Source: Shinella zoogloeoides (lineage in GTDB: Bacteria > Pseudomonadota > Alphaproteobacteria > Rhizobiales > Rhizobiaceae). Taken from it: a stretch of 64,000 nucleotides of DNA. Below, piece after piece: positions 18,972 to 27,886 of this stretch (positions are counted from its first letter, which is position 1; each line of letters begins with the position of its first letter). The notes below the pieces were generated by a model. The model made no database searches and was not told the DNA's origin. It was given only the letters and a program-made list of their open reading frames with translations. Location of the stretch: the NCBI RefSeq assembly GCF_022682305.1, contig NZ_CP093528.1:4208501-4272500 (forward strand), read 5' to 3'. The translations under genes and the position numbers were made by a program.

Positions 18972-19781
18972 TCAGTTCGTGCCGCCGCTGTCGTCGGCCG
19001 CCAGCTTCTTCCAGGCGTTCTGCTGGGTCAGCATGGCGCGCAGATACGCGACATTGGCCTCGGCCTGCGCGGCGGTCAGCTCCTGGCGGGCGATGGTCTC
19101 GGCCTCCTGGAAGCGGCCCTGCAGGCCGACGGCGAGCGCGAGGTTCTGGCGCACGCCGCTGTCGGCGCCGGGTTGCTGGGCGGCCGAGCGCAGATAGGTC
19201 TCGGCAGTCTTCAGGTCGCGGGCGAGCACATAGGACATGCCGAGATTGGACAGGACCGAAGGCTCGTTCGGCTGGATATCGAGCGCTTCGCGGTAGCGCT
19301 GGCGCGCTTCGCCCGAGCGGCCGAGCTGGTCGAGGATCGCGCCCTCGGCGGATTTCAGCTTCCAGTCCGGCCGATCCGGGGTCTGGGCGCGCAGGATCGT
19401 GTCCAGCGCCTGCTGGAGCTGGCCGGCGGCGGCCTGCGCCTTGCCGTAGGCGGCGAGCACCTCGCGGTTGTTGGGATTGTTGATAGCGACCTGCTGCATG
19501 ACGGCGAGCGCCTGGTCGTTGCGCCCGTTCATGCGCAGGACGCTGGCATAGTTCATGCCGACCTGCGGGTCCTTGGGGTTTTTCTCATAGGCCTGGCCGA
19601 TGCTGTCGGCGGCGCTGCGCAGCTCCGTCGCGGTCATCGTGCCGACCGGCTTTCCGCTGTTCGGGATGGAGCCGGTGGTCATGTTGCTCTTGCCGGCGCA
19701 GCCCGCGACCGTGATGCCGATGGCAAGGAGGGCCGCGCCGGTCAGGAGCGTCGAGCGAAATGAAGGAGGGCAAGCGGCCAT
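18972..19781 (-). CDS. tadD: TPR lipoprotein TadD
   Basis: 269 residues from the chosen start. Lipoprotein signal 'LAIGITVAGC' is followed by a 'TTGSIP' linker and about four tetratricopeptide repeats (for example 'ALDIQPNEPSVLSNLGMSYVLARDLKTAETYLRSA'-type helices). TadD acts in the periplasm or outer membrane as a pilotin-like scaffold for the secretin. ATG 19781 is preferred to ATG 19808 because GGGGA precedes it. Transcribed toward the cpa-tad operon. Confidence 0.88.
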   Translation of the reverse strand: MAACPPSFRSTLLTGAALLAIGITVAGCAGKSNMTTGSIPNSGKPVGTMTATELRSAADSIGQAYEKNPKDPQVGMNYASVLRMNGRNDQALAVMQQVAINNPNNREVLAAYGKAQAAAGQLQQALDTILRAQTPDRPDWKLKSAEGAILDQLGRSGEARQRYREALDIQPNEPSVLSNLGMSYVLARDLKTAETYLRSAAQQPGADSGVRQNLALAVGLQGRFQEAETIARQELTAAQAEANVAYLRAMLTQQNAWKKLAADDSGGTN

Positions 19782-19917
19782 GATCAGTCCCCGAAGCGAT
19801 TTCCGCATCCCGCGGCGGTTAAGGAATCACGCCGCAATCTCCGCTCCAGCAATAATCTGTTAACCCTAACAGAGTGTTAATTGCCCTCGTTCAGAGATTC
19901 GCTTCAAAGGTTCCGCC

Positions 19918-21309
19918 ATGGCCCCCTTCCAGTTCATCGACAGGCCCTCTCCTTTCAATACGAAAGGCGGCAGGACCCTGCCGATCTTCGCCATCACCCC
20001 GGCCCATATCGAGACCGGGACGATCGATCCGATCGCGCTCGATTGGGCGAAGAAGGCCGGTTTCAAGGCGGAAGCGGGTGCGCTCCTGATGGTGCCGACG
20101 GAGGACGGGCATCTCGGCGGCGCGTTGTTCGGCCTCGGCAAGAACCCGTCGGACGCACCCTTCCTGACGGGCAAGCTCGCCCGCGCACTCCCGGCTGGCG
20201 ACTGGCATATCGAGACCGCGCCGCTGACGGCGAACCGTCTCTCCCTCGGCTACGGCCTCGGCAGCTACCGCTTCGAGCGCTACAAGGCGTCCGCCTCAGA
20301 AGCGCCGACCCTGCTCATTCCGACCGATGCCGACGCGACGGACATCAAGCGCCAGCTCGCCGGCGTCTTCCTTGCCCGCGACCTCATCAACACGCCGACC
20401 AACGACATGGGTCCGGAAGTGATGGAGGATGTCTTCCGCGCGCTGGGCGAGCACTACAAGGCGAAGGTCTCGGTCATCACCGGCGACGATCTCCTCAAGG
20501 AGAACTTCCCGCTCATCCACACGGTCGGGCGCGCCGCCGCGCAGGCCCCGCGCCTGCTCGAACTGCGCTGGGGCAAGAAGGGCGGCAAGCGGGTGACGCT
20601 GGTCGGCAAGGGCGTCTGCTTCGACACCGGCGGCCTCGACATCAAGCCGGCCTCCTCCATGCTGCTGATGAAGAAGGACATGGGCGGCGCGGCGAATGTC
20701 ATGGGCCTTGCCCTGATGATCATGGATGCCAAGCTGAAGGTGGACCTGCGCGTGCTGCTGCCGGTGGTGGAGAATTCCATCTCGGCCAATGCCTTCCGCC
20801 CCGGCGACATCTACAGGAGCCGCAAGGGCCTGACGGTGCAAATTGACAACACGGACGCCGAGGGCCGGCTGATCCTTGCCGATGCGCTCGCCTATGCGGA
20901 CGAGGAGGATGCCGATCTCATCATCGATATGGCGACGCTGACGGGCGCCGCCCGCGTCGCGCTCGGCCCGGATCTTCCGCCCTTCTTCACCGACGACGAG
21001 GACCTTGCCCACGACCTCACCGAGGCGAGCCTTGCGGTGGACGATCCGATGTGGCGCATGCCGCTCTACATGGGCTACGACAAGGATGTCTCCGCCCGCA
21101 TCGCCGACCTCACCAATGCTCCCTCGGGCGGCATGGCGGGCTCGATCACGGCGGCGCTCTTCCTCAAGCGCTTCGTGACGCGCAACAAGCGCTGGGCGCA
21201 TTTCGACATCTACGGCTGGGCGCAGGCCGAGCGGCCGCATTCGCCTATCGGCGGCGAGGCGCAGGCGATCCGCGCGCTCTACCATCACCTGCGCAACGTC
21301 ACCGCGTAA
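19918..21309 (+). CDS. Leucyl aminopeptidase (M17)
   Basis: 463 residues, cytosolic hexameric metallo-aminopeptidase. The signature 'NTDAEGRL' is at 311-318; other metal and catalytic residues are in 'VGKGVCFDTGGLDIKP' (K231, D236) and 'MKKDMGGAA'. It is slightly shorter in its N-terminal domain than E. coli PepA and looks like the alphaproteobacterial PepB/PepA-like subgroup, so no symbol is given. It starts a plus-strand run with the MarR and NlpC genes. Confidence 0.93.
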   Translation: MAPFQFIDRPSPFNTKGGRTLPIFAITPAHIETGTIDPIALDWAKKAGFKAEAGALLMVPTEDGHLGGALFGLGKNPSDAPFLTGKLARALPAGDWHIETAPLTANRLSLGYGLGSYRFERYKASASEAPTLLIPTDADATDIKRQLAGVFLARDLINTPTNDMGPEVMEDVFRALGEHYKAKVSVITGDDLLKENFPLIHTVGRAAAQAPRLLELRWGKKGGKRVTLVGKGVCFDTGGLDIKPASSMLLMKKDMGGAANVMGLALMIMDAKLKVDLRVLLPVVENSISANAFRPGDIYRSRKGLTVQIDNTDAEGRLILADALAYADEEDADLIIDMATLTGAARVALGPDLPPFFTDDEDLAHDLTEASLAVDDPMWRMPLYMGYDKDVSARIADLTNAPSGGMAGSITAALFLKRFVTRNKRWAHFDIYGWAQAERPHSPIGGEAQAIRALYHHLRNVTA

Positions 21310-21377
21310 GCCCGAAGCTTCCCTTCGGGCGAATGATACGGTAGCGTAACGAAATCATTCGCCCGGGAGAAACCGCC

Positions 21378-21728
21378 GTGCCGGTAGATCTGTCCCCATC
21401 GCAGGCCCTCGGCCTCTGGCACGCGGTCACCTTGCAGCAGGTGCATCACGACGGGCGCGACCTGACGCTGCGCCAGCTTGCCATCCTGCTCGAAATCTAT
21501 CTCGTGCCGCCGCCGCATACCGTGCGGGGGCTCGCCGCCAAGCTCGGCGTCACCAAGCCGGTCATCACGCGGGCGCTCGACACGATGGGCGAACAGGGCC
21601 TCGTCACCCGCCAGCGCGACGAGCGCGACAAGCGCAACGTCGTCATCAAGCGCACGGTGGAAGGCGCCCTCTTCCTCGAACGCCTCGGCGATCTTATAAT
21701 CGCCACAGGCCGCAGCCAGACTTCCTGA
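21378..21728 (+). CDS. MarR-family transcriptional regulator
   Basis: 116 residues from a GTG start (GGGAG upstream). Winged-helix core: 'LTLRQLAILLEIYL', recognition region 'TVRGLAAKLGVTKPVITRALDTMGEQGLVTRQR' and wing 'DERDKRNVVIKRT'. Shorter than typical MarR proteins because the dimerisation helices are reduced. Lies between leucyl aminopeptidase and the NlpC/P60 gene; the target is unknown. Confidence 0.85.
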   Translation: MPVDLSPSQALGLWHAVTLQQVHHDGRDLTLRQLAILLEIYLVPPPHTVRGLAAKLGVTKPVITRALDTMGEQGLVTRQRDERDKRNVVIKRTVEGALFLERLGDLIIATGRSQTS

Positions 21729-21747
21729 AGGTTTCCGCGAGAAGATC

Positions 21748-22605
21748 ATGAACGCCCAGCCAGACCGTCGCCTCCACGCCTATCGTCCCGATCTTGCCGA
21801 GGAGGCCCTGCGCGGCTCCGTCACGGCCGGACACTATGTCGCCGGCACGCCGGCGCGCCTTTCCGCCCCCGTCGCCTCCCTTCGACCCCGACCGGACGAG
21901 ACGGCCGGCATCGATACGCAGGTGCTGTTCGGCGAGGGCGTCCGCGTGCTCGACCGGGCGGACGGCTGGGCCTGGGTGAAATCGGATTTCGACGGTTATG
22001 TCGGCTATCTGCCGGAAACGGCGCTGGATGCCACGGTGACCCCGGCGACCCACGTGGTCGCCGTTCCGCGCACCTTCGCCTATACCGGCCCGGACCTGCG
22101 CACGCCCACGGCCTTTGCGCTCTCTATCGGAAGCCGGCTAACGGTTGTCGGCGATAGCGAGACGCGCGGGACGCGCTATTTCACATTGGAAGGCGGGCAG
22201 TCCGTCGTTGCCGGCCATTGCCTGCCGGTCGGCGGGACGGCGAGCGACGACTATGTCGCCATTGCCGGCCGTTTCCTTGAAACGCCCTATCTGTGGGGCG
22301 GCCGCTCCGGCTTCGGGCTCGACTGTTCGGCCCTCGTGCAGCTCTCGATGATGCTGGCAGGAAAGAGCGCGCCGCGCGATTCCGACATGCAGGCAGCCGG
22401 CCTCGGCACGCCCATTGAGCGGGAAGAACTGCGGCGCGGCGATCTGGTGTTCTGGAAGGGCCATGTCGCCATCATGGAAGACGAGGCGACCATCATTCAC
22501 GCCAACGGCCATACGATGAGCGTGGCGCGCGAGCCGCTCGCCGACGCCATCGAGCGCACCGGCTACCTTTACCAGCAGCCGACGGGCTATCGCCGTCCTG
22601 TTTAA
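21748..22605 (+). CDS. NlpC/P60 family peptidoglycan hydrolase with SH3 domains
   Basis: 285 residues. N-terminal bacterial SH3-like regions (about 40-160) precede a C40 papain-like domain with C193 in 'LDCSALVQ', H239 in 'WKGHVAIM' and a third residue in 'IIHANGHTMSV'. These enzymes cut D-Glu-diaminopimelate peptide bonds. No signal peptide is seen, which is common for this rhizobial family member. Its last bases overlap the converging Spx-like gene. Confidence 0.9.
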   Translation: MNAQPDRRLHAYRPDLAEEALRGSVTAGHYVAGTPARLSAPVASLRPRPDETAGIDTQVLFGEGVRVLDRADGWAWVKSDFDGYVGYLPETALDATVTPATHVVAVPRTFAYTGPDLRTPTAFALSIGSRLTVVGDSETRGTRYFTLEGGQSVVAGHCLPVGGTASDDYVAIAGRFLETPYLWGGRSGFGLDCSALVQLSMMLAGKSAPRDSDMQAAGLGTPIEREELRRGDLVFWKGHVAIMEDEATIIHANGHTMSVAREPLADAIERTGYLYQQPTGYRRPV

Positions 22606-22946
22606 AACAGCGTCTCGTAGGTGTCGGGCTTGAATCCGGCGGTCAGCGTGCCGTCGCGGTCGAGGATCGGGCGCTTGATCATCGAGGGCTGGGCGTGCAT
22701 CAGCGCGATGGCTTTCGCGGCGTCGATGTCCTGCTTGTCGGCGTCCGGAAGGGCGCGGAAGGTGGTGCCGGAGCGGTTGAGCACGGTTTCCCAACCGAGC
22801 GCCTCGACCCAGCGCGCAAGGCTCTCCGTGTCGATGCCTTCCGCCTTGTAGTCATGGAGGCGGTAGGCAACGCCCCTTGCGTCGAGCCAGGTCCGGGCCT
22901 TCTTCATCGTGTCGCAGTTCTTGATGCCGTAGAGCGTGACCGTCAC
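22602..22946 (-). CDS. Spx/ArsC-like reductase family protein (YffB type)
   Basis: 114 residues, thioredoxin fold: 'YGIKNCDTMKKARTWLD' has a single active cysteine without the second Cys of glutaredoxins, followed by 'SMIKRPILDRDG', where Lys-Arg-Pro is the family mark. Of unknown function in most bacteria; distinct from the true arsenate reductases at 30.6-31.6 kb. A GTG start at 22946 is preferred because GAGGAGA precedes it; an upstream ATG (22979) is possible. Confidence 0.82.
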   Translation of the reverse strand: MTVTLYGIKNCDTMKKARTWLDARGVAYRLHDYKAEGIDTESLARWVEALGWETVLNRSGTTFRALPDADKQDIDAAKAIALMHAQPSMIKRPILDRDGTLTAGFKPDTYETLF

Positions 22947-22994
22947 GTCTGTCTCCTCATGCTTTGCCAGCGCCTTCATAGAGCGCCGGCGTCC

Positions 22995-23615
22995 TTACGT
23001 CACCCCGAGATAGCGGCCGGGGCGATGGTTGATGGCGAGCGTCATGTTGACGACGACCGCGCCGAGCACGGACAGGGCGAGGCGGTCGAGCGGAATGACG
23101 AAGAAGGCGGCCGAGAGAATGGCAAGGTCTACGGCGAGCTGGAAATAGCCGGCGCGCAGGCCGAAACGGTCCTGCAGGTAGATCGCCACGACATTGATGC
23201 CCCCGAGACCCGTGCGGTGGCGGAAGAGGATGAGAAGGCCGGTGCCCGACAACGCGCCACCCATGATCGCCGCATAGAGCGGGTCGAGATGGGAAAACGA
23301 GATCAATTCTGATGTGAGCCGGCTAAAGATCGAGACCAGCGTGACCGCCGCAAAGGTGCGCAGCGTGAAGGCCCAGCCGAGCTTTTTCACGGCAAGGATG
23401 TAGAAGGGCAGGTTGATGGCGAAGAACAGCCACCAGAAGCCGATACCGGTCGCATATTGCAGGAGCAGGGCGAGGCCCGCCGTGCTGCCGGCGAGCAGCA
23501 CGGCCTTGGTGTAGATCACCACGCCGAGCGCCATGAACATCGTGCCGACGAGGATGGCGATGATATCCTCGTAGGCGGAATGGCGCTCGGGCTGGGTTGC
23601 TGTCTCGACGCTCAT
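22995..23615 (-). CDS. YitT family membrane protein
   Basis: 206 residues with five or six membrane segments and the family block 'GTGLLILFRHRTGLGGINVVAIYLQDRFG'. YitT/DUF161 proteins are of unsettled function (possible transporters). GAGGGAAAG precedes the start. Its start lies seven bases from the end of the aminotransferase gene on the same strand. Confidence 0.82.
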   Translation of the reverse strand: MSVETATQPERHSAYEDIIAILVGTMFMALGVVIYTKAVLLAGSTAGLALLLQYATGIGFWWLFFAINLPFYILAVKKLGWAFTLRTFAAVTLVSIFSRLTSELISFSHLDPLYAAIMGGALSGTGLLILFRHRTGLGGINVVAIYLQDRFGLRAGYFQLAVDLAILSAAFFVIPLDRLALSVLGAVVVNMTLAINHRPGRYLGVT

Positions 23616-23622
23616 CTTTCCC

Positions 23623-24792
23623 TCAGAGGCTCAGGAATTTCTCGATGACGGCATCGACTTCCGCCGTCTTGAGACCGGCAATGTTGATGCGGCCGGAGGT
23701 CGGCATGTAGATGGCGTGCTCGGCACGCAGCTTCAGGACGTCGGCCTCTTCCAGCGGCAGCAGCGAGAACATGCCCTCCTGCTCGCGGATGGCGGTCAGC
23801 ACCTGCCAGCGGGCGGAAAGGCCAGCGGCAAGGCGTTCGCGGATCGCGGTGATGCGCAGGCGCATGGTCTCAATTTCGGCCTTCCAGTCGGCCGCGAGCG
23901 CCGCATCGCCGAGGATCGTGCTGACGATTGCCGCGCCATGGTCCGGCGGCATGGAATAGCTGGTGCGGGCGAGCGCGGCGAGGTTGCTGCGCACGGAAAG
24001 AGCGGTGTCGGGATTGCCGCAGACGGCATAGATCGCGCCGGTGCGCTCGCGGTAGAGTCCGAAGGACTTCGAGCAGGAGACGGACACGAGCGCTTCCGGC
24101 ACGGTGGAGAGCAGCGTGCGCAGGCCCGCGGCGTCCTCGTCGAGGCCGCGACCGTAGCCCTGATAGGCGATGTCGACCAGCGGCAGCAGGCCCTTTTCCG
24201 CGATGAGGTCGGAAACGGCGCGCCACTGGTCGGCCGAAAGGTTTGCGCCCGTCGGGTTGTGGCAGCTGGCATGCAGCAGCACGGCATCGCCCGGTGCCGC
24301 GCCCGCGAGCGCTTCCATCATGCGGTCGAAGAGAACGGCCTGCGAGGGGATGTCGAAGAAGGGATAGGTGATGACCTCCAGGCCGGCGGCCTTGAAGATG
24401 CTGGCATGGTTCGGCCAGCTCGGCAGGCCGAGCCAGATGCCCTTGGTGCCCATGCGCGCCATCAGGTCGGCGGCAAGGCGCAGCGCGCCGGAGCCGCCCG
24501 GCGTCTGGAGAGCGGCGGTGGCGCGGCCCTTGCCGGCCTCGCCCGTCGTCAGCGCCCAGAGGCGGTCGAGGAAGACCGGGTCGCCTTCCGGGCCGACATA
24601 GGCCTTGGTCGGCTGCGTTTCGACGAGGCGGCGCTCGGCTTCCTTCACCGCGCGGAAGATCGGTGTCGCGCCCGTCTCGTCGCGATAGACGCCGACACCG
24701 AGGTCCACCTTGCCGGCGCGCTCGTCCGCCCGGAAAAGGCCGATGAGGGCGAGTAGCGGATCGTCAGGCTGGCGGGTGAGGGCGTCGAACAT
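23623..24792 (-). CDS. tyrB: Aromatic/aspartate aminotransferase (class I)
   Basis: 389 residues. PLP-dependent enzyme of the TyrB/AspC subgroup: begins 'MFDALTRQPDDPLLAL', has 'LHASCHNPTGANLS' and the PLP lysine in 'VSCSKSFGLYRERTG'. It transfers amino groups between aromatic or acidic amino acids and 2-oxo acids. Start at 24792 follows AGGAAACC; the open frame runs 29 codons further up but lacks support. It is divergent from an Lrp-family regulator, which suggests direct control. Confidence 0.9.
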   Translation of the reverse strand: MFDALTRQPDDPLLALIGLFRADERAGKVDLGVGVYRDETGATPIFRAVKEAERRLVETQPTKAYVGPEGDPVFLDRLWALTTGEAGKGRATAALQTPGGSGALRLAADLMARMGTKGIWLGLPSWPNHASIFKAAGLEVITYPFFDIPSQAVLFDRMMEALAGAAPGDAVLLHASCHNPTGANLSADQWRAVSDLIAEKGLLPLVDIAYQGYGRGLDEDAAGLRTLLSTVPEALVSVSCSKSFGLYRERTGAIYAVCGNPDTALSVRSNLAALARTSYSMPPDHGAAIVSTILGDAALAADWKAEIETMRLRITAIRERLAAGLSARWQVLTAIREQEGMFSLLPLEEADVLKLRAEHAIYMPTSGRINIAGLKTAEVDAVIEKFLSL

Positions 24793-24941
24793 GGCCGGTT
24801 TCCTGTGTGGGTGGAGTGTGACAGCGGTGTAGGACAAAGTGCTCGCAAAATCGACTATGATATTGCGAGGAAAGCGCAAGAAGCTTTTGTCTTATTGCTG
24901 CATATCGATAGATTGATATGGGTTTTTGCGTGGAGGACAAT
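24793..24941. promoter_or_regulatory. Divergent promoter region with a palindrome (tyrB / lrp-like)
   Basis: This AT-rich 149-base gap separates the divergent genes. CATATC (24901-24906) and GATATG (24915-24920) form an inverted repeat with an 8-base spacer, 21 bases before the regulator start. Lrp/AsnC proteins bind such sites and often control themselves; that is inferred here. Confidence 0.5.
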
Positions 24942-25421
24942 ATGGAGAAAAGAGCGGGCGGCGAGCCGGTGCTGGACCAGACGGATCGGCGCATCATCCG
25001 CCTGCTCGTCGAGGATGCCGGACTCTCCAACAACCAGCTCGCGGAGAAGGTCGGCCTCTCGCCCGCGCCGCTCTCGCGCCGGCTGGCGCGGCTGGAGGCG
25101 AGCGGCGTGATCCGCCACACGGTCATCGTCGATCCGCGCGCGGCCGGCATCGGTTTCCAGGCGTTTCTGGAGGTGACGCTGGAGCGCACGGCGCCGAAGG
25201 TGGGCGAGCGCTTCATCGATCTCGTGCGGCGCATGCCGGAGGTGGTGGAGTGCCATACGGTCGCCGGCGATTTCGATTTCCTCCTCAAGATCGCGGTGAA
25301 GGACGTCGCGGATTACCGACGGCTGCTGTGGAGCGAATTCGAGCGCATGGGCGAGATCAAGACGCTGCGCTCGACCATCCTGCTCGACAGTCCGAAGATG
25401 CAGGACAGCCCGCTTCCCTGA
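24942..25421 (+). CDS. Lrp/AsnC family transcriptional regulator
   Basis: 159 residues. N-terminal HTH ('LDQTDRRIIRLLVEDAGLSNNQLAEKVGLSPAPLSRRLARLEASGVI') and C-terminal RAM domain ('VVECHTVAGDFDFLLKIAVKDVADYRRLL'). ATG 24942 is preceded by an excellent GGAGGAC site; an earlier ATG at 24918 falls inside the candidate operator. Probably senses an amino acid and controls the divergent aminotransferase. Confidence 0.9.
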   Translation: MEKRAGGEPVLDQTDRRIIRLLVEDAGLSNNQLAEKVGLSPAPLSRRLARLEASGVIRHTVIVDPRAAGIGFQAFLEVTLERTAPKVGERFIDLVRRMPEVVECHTVAGDFDFLLKIAVKDVADYRRLLWSEFERMGEIKTLRSTILLDSPKMQDSPLP

Positions 25422-25479
25422 GATATTCGCGGAACCTTTCTTGGCGGCCGGAGGTTGCCGATGGAGGTAAAGCGCCCAT

Positions 25480-26349
25480 ATGATGGGCTGCGCCACGAAG
25501 GAAGGGCAAGTGGACAGGAAGCTGAACGACAAGGTCATGTCGGCCGCGCTGCTGGCGGCCATCCGCAACCGCCGCGGCCACCGGCCGCCGGAGAACAATC
25601 GCCCGGGCGACACCGTCATCGCGTCCTACAACGTGCACAAATGCGTGGGCGTCGACCGGCGTTTCGATCCCGAACGCACGGCAAGCGTGATCGCGGAGAT
25701 AGACGCCGACATCATCGCCATCCAGGAAGCGGACAAGCGCTTCGGCGAACGCTCCGGCCTCCTCAATCTCGATGTGCTGGAGCGCGACTGCGGCCTCGTG
25801 CCGGTGCCCATCACCGCGCTGTCCTCCACCGGCCACGGCTGGCACGGCAACATGATCATGATCCGCAAGGGCGCCGTCGGCGGCGTGCGGCAGCTCAAGC
25901 TGCCGGGCGTCGAGCCGCGCGGCGCGCTGGTCGTGACGCTCGACCTGCCGCTTGGCAAGCTGCGGCTCGTCGCCGCGCATTTCGGCCTCCTGAAGCGTTC
26001 GCGCGAGCAGCAGGCGATGGCGATCCTCGCCTCTGTCGCGGAGGAAGAGGACATGCCGACGCTGCTCGTCGGCGATCTCAATGAATGGCGGGTCGGCCGC
26101 CGCTCCTCGCTATCGCGCCTCCAGCCGACCTTCGATCCGGCCTCCGGCGCGGTGCCGAGCTTCCCGTCCCGCTTTCCGGTTCTGGCGCTCGACCGGGCGC
26201 TCGGCCATCCGCACGATCTTGTCACCTCCGTCGAGGTGCACGACACGCCGCTCGCCCGCATCGCCTCCGATCACCTGCCGATCAAGGCGCATATCGATCT
26301 CAAGGTCGCTTCCGAGCGTTCTATAGATAGGGTGAGCCAAGCCATGTGA
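25480..26349 (+). CDS. Endonuclease/exonuclease/phosphatase (EEP) family protein
   Basis: Up to 289 residues. EEP fold: 'VIASYNVHKCVGVD' (metal-binding Asn), 'IDADIIAIQEAD' (catalytic Glu), 'LVGDLNEW' and the closing 'RIASDHLPIKAHI' with Asp-His. Such proteins cleave phosphodiesters in nucleic acids or lipids. The next gene on the other strand is a phospholipase D-type protein, a frequent pairing in rhizobia, so a lipid role is possible. Starts at 25480, 25483 or GTG 25510 cannot be distinguished. Confidence 0.85.
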   Translation: MMGCATKEGQVDRKLNDKVMSAALLAAIRNRRGHRPPENNRPGDTVIASYNVHKCVGVDRRFDPERTASVIAEIDADIIAIQEADKRFGERSGLLNLDVLERDCGLVPVPITALSSTGHGWHGNMIMIRKGAVGGVRQLKLPGVEPRGALVVTLDLPLGKLRLVAAHFGLLKRSREQQAMAILASVAEEEDMPTLLVGDLNEWRVGRRSSLSRLQPTFDPASGAVPSFPSRFPVLALDRALGHPHDLVTSVEVHDTPLARIASDHLPIKAHIDLKVASERSIDRVSQAM

Positions 26350-27781
26350 TGCGCTCGACGAGGCGCTGGGCGAAGGGCCGCGCCGTGAGGTCTTCGAGCT
26401 TCACTTCCCTCGCCTGCGAAAGGGCGGCGTCGATGCGATTGCCGATGAGGTCGGCGAAGTCCGGATCCACCACCTCGATATCCACCTCGAAATTCAGCCG
26501 CAGCGAACGCGGGTCGATGTTCGACGAGCCGACATAGGACCAGGCGCCATCGACGACCGTGAGCTTGGAATGGTTGAAGGCGCCGGAGGCCCGCCAGATG
26601 CGGCAGCCGTATTTCAGAAGCTGGTCGAACTGCGCCGTCATGGCGAGATCGACGAGCTTGAGGTTATTGGCGGAGGGTACGACGATGTCGATCTCCACCC
26701 CGCGCCGCGCGGCGGTGACGATGGCGCTGATCAGCTCGCGGTCGGGCAGGAAATAGGGCGACATGATGCGGATATGCCGCTTGGCGACGGAGACCGCGCC
26801 CATCAGCATGCGGTGGTTCGTCTCAAGGCTCTTGTCCGGCCCGGAGGGCACGACGCGGGCGAGCATGCCGCTGTCGGGCGCGTCCGGCGGCGGGGCGATC
26901 TGCCAGGTCTCGCCGGAGAGGTTGTCGCCGCCGGAAAAGCGCCAGTCCTCGCAGGCGATGCGGAAGAGATCGCTGACGACGGGGCCTGTGAGGCGGAAAT
27001 GCGTGTCGAGCGCCGCCGCCTCGCCGGAGAACTCCGTGCAGAAGCCGGCACGGATATTGAGGCCGCCGGTAAAGGCGACGCTGCCGTCGACGATGAGGAT
27101 CTTGCGGTGGGTGCGCAGGTTCGCATAGGGCAGGCGCAGACCCATGACGATATTGCCGTTGAAGACGTCGACGGGCACGTTTGCCTGCCTGAGGTCCGAG
27201 ACGATGGACGGAATGGAATAGCGCGCGCCGACCGCATCGATCAGCACGCGCACCGCCACGCCGCGCGCGACGGCTGCCGAAAGCGCCGCCACGAAGCGCT
27301 CGCCCGCGCCGTCGCGGTCGAAGATGTAGGTCTCCATGAGAATGGAGCGCTCGGCCGTGTCGATGGCGGCGAGCATGGCGGCATAGGCTTCGTCGCCGGT
27401 CGAAAGCAGCGCGATGCGGTTGCCGGAGGTGAGCTTGCAGCGGCCGACGGCATCGCCGAGGCGCTGCATGGCAGCGAGCGCCCCGCCATAGGCAACCTGC
27501 ACATGCTCGTTGGAGACGTCGTATTCCGCCATATGGTGCCAGCCGGCGGCAAGCAAGCCCTCGCGGCTGAGGTTCAGCGTCTTGCGGCGGATGCGGTTCA
27601 CGCCACCGACGGCATAGATGAGGGGGCCGACGACCGGCGACAGCATGATGACGCCGACCCAGCCGATGGCGGCCCGCACCTCCTCCTTCGTCATGGTCGC
27701 GTGGATGGCGGCCGGCACGCCGAGGACGATCGACAGGGCGACGAGGATATGCGGCCAATAGGTGGAGAGCGTCTCAAACAT
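26321..27781 (-). CDS. Phospholipase D-like / cardiolipin synthase
   Basis: 486 residues from ATG 27781. Two N-terminal membrane segments (about 8-60) are followed by two HKD phospholipase D motifs, 'HRKILIVDG' and 'HSKLTVVDG', as in bacterial cardiolipin synthases that join two phosphatidylglycerols. It overlaps the converging EEP gene by 29 bases. An alternative ATG at 27802 adds seven residues. Confidence 0.88.
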   Translation of the reverse strand: MFETLSTYWPHILVALSIVLGVPAAIHATMTKEEVRAAIGWVGVIMLSPVVGPLIYAVGGVNRIRRKTLNLSREGLLAAGWHHMAEYDVSNEHVQVAYGGALAAMQRLGDAVGRCKLTSGNRIALLSTGDEAYAAMLAAIDTAERSILMETYIFDRDGAGERFVAALSAAVARGVAVRVLIDAVGARYSIPSIVSDLRQANVPVDVFNGNIVMGLRLPYANLRTHRKILIVDGSVAFTGGLNIRAGFCTEFSGEAAALDTHFRLTGPVVSDLFRIACEDWRFSGGDNLSGETWQIAPPPDAPDSGMLARVVPSGPDKSLETNHRMLMGAVSVAKRHIRIMSPYFLPDRELISAIVTAARRGVEIDIVVPSANNLKLVDLAMTAQFDQLLKYGCRIWRASGAFNHSKLTVVDGAWSYVGSSNIDPRSLRLNFEVDIEVVDPDFADLIGNRIDAALSQAREVKLEDLTARPFAQRLVERITWLGSPYL

Positions 27782-27852
27782 GATGTGTGCGGACCATCCC
27801 AAGGCGGCAAACGCTTTTGCTGCCTTTATATATTGCTCTGGATGATACGAAT

Positions 27853-27878
27853 GCGAGGGGGAGGATAGTCCCCCTCGC
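27853..27878. terminator. Hairpin downstream of the M14 deacylase gene
   Basis: A perfect 10-bp inverted repeat GCGAGGGGGA / TCCCCCTCGC with loop GGATAG. There is no strong T-run on either strand, so it may be a weak terminator or an mRNA-stabilising hairpin. Confidence 0.5.
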
Positions 27879-27886
27879 GAAAGATT

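Noticed and set aside
22602..22946. Assignment as a true arsenate reductase
   Set aside because: Lacks the catalytic surroundings of ArsC and sits in a housekeeping neighbourhood; better placed as Spx/YffB-like.
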